A DNA stretch of 57,446 nt from an uncultured Nodularia sp. (GTDB lineage Bacteria; Cyanobacteriota; Cyanobacteriia; Cyanobacteriales; Nostocaceae): the NCBI GenBank assembly GCA_903911355.1, contig CAIWDD010000084.1, forward strand, positions 1 to 57,446. The letters run 5' to 3'. Made by a program: the position numbers and the translations under genes. Below, piece after piece: positions 53,411 through 57,446 of the stretch. Position 1 is the first letter of the stretch, and each line of letters starts with the position of its first letter. The notes below the pieces were generated by a model that did not search any database, was not told the origin of the DNA, and was given only the letters and a program-made list of their open reading frames with translations.

Positions 53411-54005
53411 CATATTTCCTATAGTTATCTTCTCATACGACGAACCCAAACGCCCAGAGAAAAGCCAATATACTGTGAACTTTCCCAACAGGAAAATACT
53501 GGAATTTAACTACTTTTCCATTCAACTAAATAACCTCAAATGGCGAAACTTTTTAAATCAACCCAACCCCGTAGCAGCTGCATTAATGGCAAAAATGGAC
53601 TTTCAGCCACAGGAAAGGGTGAGAGTTAAACTAGAATGCTTGAGAATGTTGGTCACCTTACAATTAAATCCTGCTAAAATAGAACTAATTTCTGGTTTTA
53701 TTGACACCTATCTCAGGTTAAACACAGCGGAAGAAGAAGAATTAAACACCGAGTTAAAACAAGCCAACTTAGTTGAAGAGGAACAAATCATGGAAATTGT
53801 TACCAGTTGGATGGAAAAGGGAATTGAAGAAGGAGAACAAAAAATTATTAAAAGACAAGTAAAACGGCGATTTAACAATATTACTCCCACATTGGAAAGC
53901 CAAATTAATAGCTTATCTTCAGCACAATTAGAAAACCTAGCAGATGTAATTTTTGACCTACAATCTTTAGCAGATTTAACTAACTGGTTAGAACAACAAA
54001 AGTAA
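53411..54005 (+). pseudogene. Rpn-family nuclease, N-terminally truncated copy
   Basis: From CATATTTCC at 53411 this sequence is nearly identical to 54451-55081 in the next gene. It encodes the region from FPIVIFSYDEPKRPEKSQYT to the C-terminal ENLADVIFDLQSLADLTNWL. The N-terminal PD-(D/E)XK nuclease part is missing and replaced by the HsdM/HsdS relic. It has an in-frame GTG-like start within the junction, but without the catalytic part it is unlikely to be a nuclease. Compared with the intact copy it lacks 36 bp of the Gly-Ile-Glu-Gln repeat. Confidence 0.8.
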
Positions 54006-54010
54006 AGTAT

Positions 54011-54142
54011 GGCGGTTGTTTGATAAGTTTTCAGCCGTAATCCCATTTAATTTATTAAATCCAGTTCCCTCCCCTGACAAGGGGAGGGTTAGGGTGGGGT
54101 CAAACAATATTGGTACACTAATCATAAGTTACTAAACATCCC
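54011..54142. repeat. Dispersed inverted-repeat element, copy E, between the two Rpn copies
   Basis: 132 bp, same orientation as copy B, without the heptamer array. It starts GCGGTTGTTTGATAAG and ends AAGTTACTAAACATCC, with the hairpin CCCTCCCCTGACAAGGGGAG in the middle. It sits within 10 bp of both Rpn copies and ends 3 bp before the ATG of the intact Rpn gene, so it replaces that gene's natural leader. Confidence 0.8.
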
Positions 54143-54145
54143 CCA

Positions 54146-55081
54146 ATGATAGACCACGATAGACTATTTAAAGAATTAATCCAAACCTTCTTTTGGGAAT
54201 TTATCGAACTGTTTTTACCAGAGATATTAGAGTATGTAGAAACAGACACCCTCACATTTTTACCAGAAGAAATATTTACCGATGTCACCTCTGGGGACAA
54301 AAGAAAAATAGATTTATTAGCACAAGTAAAATGGGAAGGACAAAACAGTTACTTTCTGATTCACCTAGAAAATCAAGCTTATAATCAGAAAGAATTTGAA
54401 CGGCGAATGTTCCATTACTTTGCTCGGTTAGATGCTAAATATTTACTCCCCATATTTCCTATAGTTATCTTCTCATACGACGAACCAAAACGCCCAGAGA
54501 AAAGCCAATATACTGTGAACTTTCCCAACAGAAAAGTACTGGAATTTAACTACGTTTCCATTCAACTAAATAACCTCAAATGGCGAAACTTTTTAAATCA
54601 ACCCAACCCCGTAGCAGCTGCATTAATGGCCAAAATGGACTTTCAGCCACAGGAAAGGGTGAGAGTTAAACTAGAATGCTTGAGAATGTTAGTCACCTTA
54701 CAATTAAATCCTGCTAAAATAGAACTAATTTCTGGTTTTATTGACACCTATCTCAGGTTAAACACAGCGGAAGAAGAAGAATTAAACAACGAGTTAAAAC
54801 AAGCCAACTTAGTTGAAGAGGAACAAATTATGGAAATTGTTACCAGTTGGATGGAAAAGGGAATTGAGAAGGGAATTAAACAAGGAATTGAACAAGGAAT
54901 TGAACAAGGAGAACAAAAAATTATTAAAAGACAAGTGAAACGGCGATTTAACAATATTACTCCCACATTGGAAAGCCAAATTAATAGTTTATCTTCAGCA
55001 CAATTAGAAAACCTAGCAGATGTAATTTTTGACCTAGAATCTTTAGCAGATTTAACCAACTGGTTAGAACAACAAAAGTAA
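54146..55081 (+). CDS. Rpn-family recombination-promoting nuclease / putative transposase (intact copy)
   Basis: A 311-residue protein of the Rpn (PD-(D/E)XK) family. The N-terminus MIDHDRLFKELIQTFFWEF is followed by the nuclease core KRKIDLLAQVKW and YFLIHLENQAYNQKEFE, with the Asp and Glu-x-Gln catalytic positions. The RMFHYFARLDAKYLLPIFPI block and the DUF4351-like C-terminal helix pair follow. Gly-Ile-Glu/Lys-Gln repeats at about residues 230-250 lead into GEQKIIKRQVKRRFN. E. coli RpnA cuts DNA and promotes RecA-independent recombination; whether this homologue does so is unknown. Repeat copies E and D flank it. Confidence 0.85.
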   Translation: MIDHDRLFKELIQTFFWEFIELFLPEILEYVETDTLTFLPEEIFTDVTSGDKRKIDLLAQVKWEGQNSYFLIHLENQAYNQKEFERRMFHYFARLDAKYLLPIFPIVIFSYDEPKRPEKSQYTVNFPNRKVLEFNYVSIQLNNLKWRNFLNQPNPVAAALMAKMDFQPQERVRVKLECLRMLVTLQLNPAKIELISGFIDTYLRLNTAEEEELNNELKQANLVEEEQIMEIVTSWMEKGIEKGIKQGIEQGIEQGEQKIIKRQVKRRFNNITPTLESQINSLSSAQLENLADVIFDLESLADLTNWLEQQK

Positions 55082-55086
55082 AGTAT

Positions 55087-55239
55087 GGCGGTTGTTTGAT
55101 AATTTTTATCTTAGGGAACAGGGAATACACCAACCACACAAAAAACAATAAAATCTAGTCCCCTCCCCTGACAAGGGGAGGGTTAGGTTGGGGTGAAACA
55201 ATAGTTGATACGCTAATCATGACTTGACAAACATCCTCT
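55087..55239. repeat. Dispersed inverted-repeat element, copy D
   Basis: 153 bp. It starts GGTTGTTTGATAATTTTTATC, of which the first part matches the DNA after the truncated Rpn copy, contains one GGGAACAGGGAATACACC stretch, the hairpin CTCCCCTGACAAGGGGAG and TTGATACGCTAATCATGA, and ends CTTGACAAACATCCTCT. The right end is identical to that of copy B. Confidence 0.82.
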
Positions 55240-55346
55240 AGAAATAATTTAGCAATCAACAACAGAAATAATCTCTTATACAGCAAAATTATGACTACAG
55301 GAGTGGGTGAGAATCTGTAAGGCGATCGCCCTTAGCATCCCCCCAC

Positions 55347-55486
55347 AGATCCCCGACTTCTAGCTAATTTATCCTAGATTATCTGTGATGATGTGAGAAG
55401 TCGGGGAGCTTAACCATTCCACAGATCCCGGACTTCTAGCTAAGTTATCCCAGATTATCTCTCATGATGTGAGAAGTCGGGGAGCT
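55347..55486. repeat. Two tandem copies of the AGATCCCCGACTTCT palindrome
   Basis: AGATCCCCGACTTCT (55347-55361) pairs with AGAAGTCGGGGAGCT (55396-55410). The second copy is AGATCCCGGACTTCT (55423-55437) with AGAAGTCGGGGAGCT (55472-55486). The period is 76 bp. The same family occurs at 20789-20851. Each would fold into a long-stem cruciform or RNA hairpin. They lie downstream of the leftward TPR gene, so they may also act as its terminators. Confidence 0.8.
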
Positions 55487-55509
55487 TACATCTGCACAAT
55501 AACCATGGA

Positions 55510-57446
55510 CTATTCCTTGATTTGGGATAACAGGGTTTTGATTGTGGGGGTAGATAACAACTTCTGAGCATCACTGATAATTTTATCCCCCCAAAGATTC
55601 TTTCTCAAAACCTCCACATCAGCAAAGGTTTTGTCTAGGTTTAAAACTGTTGTAGCTAACTCATAGGCTTTTTCTTGTTGTCCTTGGGTATATAAAGCCA
55701 CAGCTAAGGCTAGTATAGGTTCTGCCACTTTATTGTTAACTTTTATGGCTTCTTCCCATTGTTTAATAGCGGTGGTTTTATCTCCCTGTTCATATTTAAT
55801 CAAACCTATGTTATTAATAGCTGGTAAGTTGTTTTTGTCTTTGCTCAAGGCTTGATTGTACTCAGCTAGCGCTGCTGTATAGTTTTGTTGTGAGTGGTAA
55901 ACAACACCGCGATTGTAGTAAGCTTGAGCTAAATTAGGATTAATCGCAATAGCTTGGTTGAAATCAGCCAGAGCTAAATCCCATTTTTTCTGGTTAACGT
56001 AAACAACACCGCGCCAGATGTAACCTTGAGCTAAATTAGGATTAAATTCAATAACTTGGGTGTAATCAGCCACAGCTAAATCCCATTTTTTCAACTCACG
56101 GTAAATATGACTGCGTAAGGTGTAAGCTAAAACACGAAAGTTAGCTAAAAGAAAATCAGGAGTAAGTTCAATGGCTTGGGTAAAATCAGCTATAGCTAAA
56201 TCCCATTCTTTGAACTCACGGTAAAAAAGACCGCGAATGATGTAACCTTGAACATCATTAGGATTACGTTCAATGCCTTGGTTGAAATCAGCCAGAGCTA
56301 AATCCCATTTTTTCAGGTCAAAGTAAACAGTACCGCGATTAATGTAACCTTGAGCTAAATTAGGATTAATCGCAATAGCTTTGTTATAATCAGCCACAGC
56401 TAAATCCAATTTTTTCAGGTTATAGTAAACATTACCGCGATTGATGTAACCTTGAGCATCATTAGGATTAAGTTCAATAGCTTTGCTATAATCAGCCAAA
56501 GCTAAATCCCATTTTTTCAGGTCAAGGTAAACAAAAGCGCGACCAGTGTAACCTTGAGCATCATTAGGACTAAGTTCAATGACTTTGTTATAATCAGCCA
56601 AAGCTAAATCCCATTTTTTCAGGTTATAGTAAACAAGACCGCGACCTGTGTAAGTCAGAGAATTATCAGGATTAAGTTCAATGGCTTTATTCAAATCAGC
56701 CACAGCTAAATCCCATTTTTTTTGGTTAAGGTAAACAGTACCGCGAATGTTGTAAGCATCAGCATAATTAGGATTAATCGCAATAGCTTTGTTATAATCA
56801 GCCACTGCTAAATCCCATTTTTTCTGGTCAAGGTAAACAACACCGCGATTGATGTAAAAAGCAGGACGGGGACTGAGTTTAATCGCCTGATTTATCGCCA
56901 ACTCAGCCTCTGCATACCTCTTTAAATTCAACAACACCCAATACTTCTGATTATACAAATTAGGATTACCATCCTCCAGCTTAATCGCCTGATTGATAGC
57001 ATCCAGCGCCTTATCCAGTTGCTGTAATTCCCTATAAACTAAACTCAGATAATCCCAAGCTGGGACAAATTCAGGGTTAGCCTTTACCGCCAATTCTAAC
57101 GCTGCTGCTGCTTCCTTTGATTGTCCACCCGACCCTAAAGCCAAACCCTTACCATAATAAGCCAAATCAATAAAAAACTCTGGTTTTTGGGCGATCGCCT
57201 GATCAAAAGCCTGTACCGCTTCACCATAACGACCTAACCGCCACAATTGATTCCCCCGTTCAATCCACAATCTAGCATCAGCATTCCCCTGGGGAACTGG
57301 AATTGAGAGAATAGTATTTTGAATAGATTCCACCTCCCCCCCACTTAACCCCCGTGGTCTTGTATCTTCCACCCGTTGCGGTCGGGTATTCCATCCCGGT
57401 GCTAAAGCTAAAAAGGTACTAATGGGAATCCCTAAACTATTACCTA
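55510..57446 (-). CDS. Multi-TPR protein, probably the C-terminal part of a TPR serine protease (5' end outside window)
   Basis: The frame stays open to the window edge, so the gene continues beyond it; a GTG at 57372 is probably internal. At least 14 tetratricopeptide repeats of 34 residues are visible, nine of them with the near-identical helix KKWDLAVADYNKAI. The visible start, NSLGIPISTFLALAPGWNTR, resembles the end of trypsin-like serine protease domains in cyanobacterial TPR-protease fusions, so the missing part may be a protease (inferred). The protein ends QKLLSTPTIKTLLSQIKE. The repeats are also close at DNA level with a 102-bp period, so copy number may vary between strains. Confidence 0.85.
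   Translation of the reverse strand, partial: GNSLGIPISTFLALAPGWNTRPQRVEDTRPRGLSGGEVESIQNTILSIPVPQGNADARLWIERGNQLWRLGRYGEAVQAFDQAIAQKPEFFIDLAYYGKGLALGSGGQSKEAAAALELAVKANPEFVPAWDYLSLVYRELQQLDKALDAINQAIKLEDGNPNLYNQKYWVLLNLKRYAEAELAINQAIKLSPRPAFYINRGVVYLDQKKWDLAVADYNKAIAINPNYADAYNIRGTVYLNQKKWDLAVADLNKAIELNPDNSLTYTGRGLVYYNLKKWDLALADYNKVIELSPNDAQGYTGRAFVYLDLKKWDLALADYSKAIELNPNDAQGYINRGNVYYNLKKLDLAVADYNKAIAINPNLAQGYINRGTVYFDLKKWDLALADFNQGIERNPNDVQGYIIRGLFYREFKEWDLAIADFTQAIELTPDFLLANFRVLAYTLRSHIYRELKKWDLAVADYTQVIEFNPNLAQGYIWRGVVYVNQKKWDLALADFNQAIAINPNLAQAYYNRGVVYHSQQNYTAALAEYNQALSKDKNNLPAINNIGLIKYEQGDKTTAIKQWEEAIKVNNKVAEPILALAVALYTQGQQEKAYELATTVLNLDKTFADVEVLRKNLWGDKIISDAQKLLSTPTIKTLLSQIKE

Overview
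The window comes from a filamentous, probably heterocyst-forming (Nostocales) cyanobacterium. The evidence is a split DnaE polymerase gene carrying the C-terminal half of the DnaE intein, two cytochrome c6-type proteins, a GUN4-domain protein, cyanobacteria-specific families (DUF2555, DUF4336, DUF1868), frequent GCGATCGC (HIP1) octamers, and heptanucleotide tandem repeats inside dispersed repeat elements. The genus cannot be fixed from sequence alone.

Layout. 1-7.1 kb: the end of an amidase gene, ilvC, then an iron(III) ABC transporter block (two tandem periplasmic binding proteins, a fused permease, an ATPase) with Fur-like palindromes ahead of both binding-protein genes. 7.1-11.8 kb: a solitary C5 cytosine methyltransferase, an FAD oxidase, a DUF1868 protein, the first dispersed repeat and a PIN-like gene. 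11.8-13.1 kb: a TnpB relic and rpsU. 13.2-17.4 kb: a hydrolase, a two-gene membrane/DUF4336 unit, and dnaE-C with its intein fragment. 17.5-21.5 kb is accessory: a beta-propeller relic, a WD40 / EcsC-like / GUN4 fusion protein, several repeat families and a second TnpB relic. 21.5-27 kb: rpsD and kdpABC without kdpDE. 27.3-32.3 kb: a small unknown gene, priA and a group 2 sigma factor. 32.6-37.4 kb: acetyltransferase, cytochrome c6, TPR protein, second cytochrome c6, aldo/keto reductase, VOC protein. 37.4-41.4 kb: a MIF homologue, cobM, lgt, a second large repeat, coaD and a coiled-coil protein. 41.5-47.4 kb: a TldE/TldD pair, a degenerate IS200-type TnpA, an AI-2E-type membrane protein and a His-rich COG0523 GTPase. 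47.4-53 kb: a SagB-type oxidoreductase, an esterase, DUF2555, coaBC and an M50 protease. 53-57.4 kb: a scarred region with a fused HsdM/HsdS relic, a truncated and an intact Rpn-family nuclease separated by copies of the repeat, a palindrome array, and a long TPR protein running off the right edge.

How the genes work together. The clear functional units are iron import, K+ import (KdpABC), two coenzyme A steps (CoaBC and CoaD, 10 kb apart), soluble photosynthetic electron carriers (the two c6 proteins), TldD/TldE proteolysis, and the core replication, translation and transcription genes dnaE-C, priA, rpsU, rpsD and a sigma factor. The most unusual contents are the WD40-GUN4 fusion, a family of about 150-320 bp inverted-repeat elements with internal heptamer arrays, the HsdM-HsdS-Rpn scar, and a TnpA homologue lacking its catalytic histidines. 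No tRNA, rRNA or CRISPR array was seen.
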